Below, one piece after another: positions 6,107 through 6,233 of a DNA stretch of 6,233 nucleotides. The stretch's first letter is position 1, and every line of letters starts with the position of its first letter. Both the position numbers and the translations under genes were made by a program. Source of the DNA: REEB481 sp041170785 (GTDB taxonomy: Bacteria; Bacteroidota; Bacteroidia; NS11-12g; UBA955); the NCBI GenBank assembly GCA_041170785.1, contig JBEDND010000260.1:1-6233 (forward strand), read 5' to 3'. The notes beneath the pieces were generated by a model, which was not told the DNA's origin, searched no databases, and saw nothing but the letters and a program-made list of their open reading frames with translations.

Positions 6107-6233
6107 ATGAATAAACCAATACTTGCTGTCATCTTTTACCTGTTCTGCCTCGGGTTGGTTCAGGCACAGAAGCCGACCTCATCCAATCACTGGGAACAGT
6201 ATGCTGCCGATTTGAAGTATGATGAAAGCAGCG
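6107..6233 (+). CDS. Exported protein, N-terminal fragment (3' end missing)
   Basis: An ATG at 6107 opens a frame that runs off the window after 42 codons. The first ~21 residues form a classic type I signal peptide: MNKP, a hydrophobic core ILAVIFYLFCLGLV, and a likely cleavage site VQA/QK. The mature part begins QKPTSSNHWEQYAADLKYDE and matches no family I can name. It is divergent from the oxidoreductase gene. No Shine-Dalgarno sequence precedes it, as is usual in Bacteroidota. The signal peptide makes the gene credible despite the short visible length. Confidence 0.75.
   Translation, partial: MNKPILAVIFYLFCLGLVQAQKPTSSNHWEQYAADLKYDESS

Overview
The window looks like ordinary chromosome from a free-living or environmental member of the Bacteroidota (Bacteroidetes). 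Four things point there: a C-terminal type IX secretion (Por/T9SS type A) sorting domain at the end of the first gene; a GH92 alpha-mannosidase; a lipoprotein with a Bacteroidota-like FASCG lipobox; and the lack of Shine-Dalgarno-like leaders, with TAnnTTTG-like -7 boxes ahead of some genes. The composition is mixed: the first gene has an AT-rich patch (36 G/C in the 120 bases 181-300), whereas parts of the mannosidase gene are very GC-rich (43 of 60 at 3781-3840).

Layout from left to right. (1) 2-652 (+) is the 3' end of a secreted protein of unknown function that ends in a T9SS sorting domain. (2) 653-993 is a 341-base gene-free stretch with a short direct repeat whose second copy forms a perfect 8-bp hairpin. 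(3) 994-1362 (+) is a small four-segment membrane protein of the DUF5684 type. (4) 1369-2061 (-) is a lipoprotein with a CAP/SCP domain that keeps the family's His/Glu/Glu/His set; it converges on the DUF5684 gene with only 6 bases between them. (5) 2201-5053 (+) is a GH92 alpha-mannosidase with a type I signal peptide and two extra C-terminal beta modules (chitobiase-C-terminal-like and F5/8-type-C-like). It is divergent from the CAP gene. (6) 5076-6020 (-) is an FMN-dependent FabK/nitronate monooxygenase-type oxidoreductase, convergent with the mannosidase. (7) 6107-6233 (+) is the start of another exported protein, cut by the window edge and divergent from the oxidoreductase.

From the DUF5684 gene onward, neighbouring genes lie on opposite strands, so no two genes after the first intergenic gap can share a polycistronic transcript. 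There is no SusC/SusD pair, glycan regulator or second glycosidase here, so the mannosidase does not sit in a visible polysaccharide utilisation locus. Envelope and secretion functions dominate: a T9SS cargo, a membrane protein, a lipoprotein, a periplasmic glycosidase and an exported protein. Only the oxidoreductase is clearly cytoplasmic. I see no CRISPR array, tRNA, rRNA, insertion sequence or phage gene, and no convincing undescribed system. The best leads are the intergenic repeat/hairpin, the unknown T9SS cargo, the extended mannosidase and the CAP lipoprotein.
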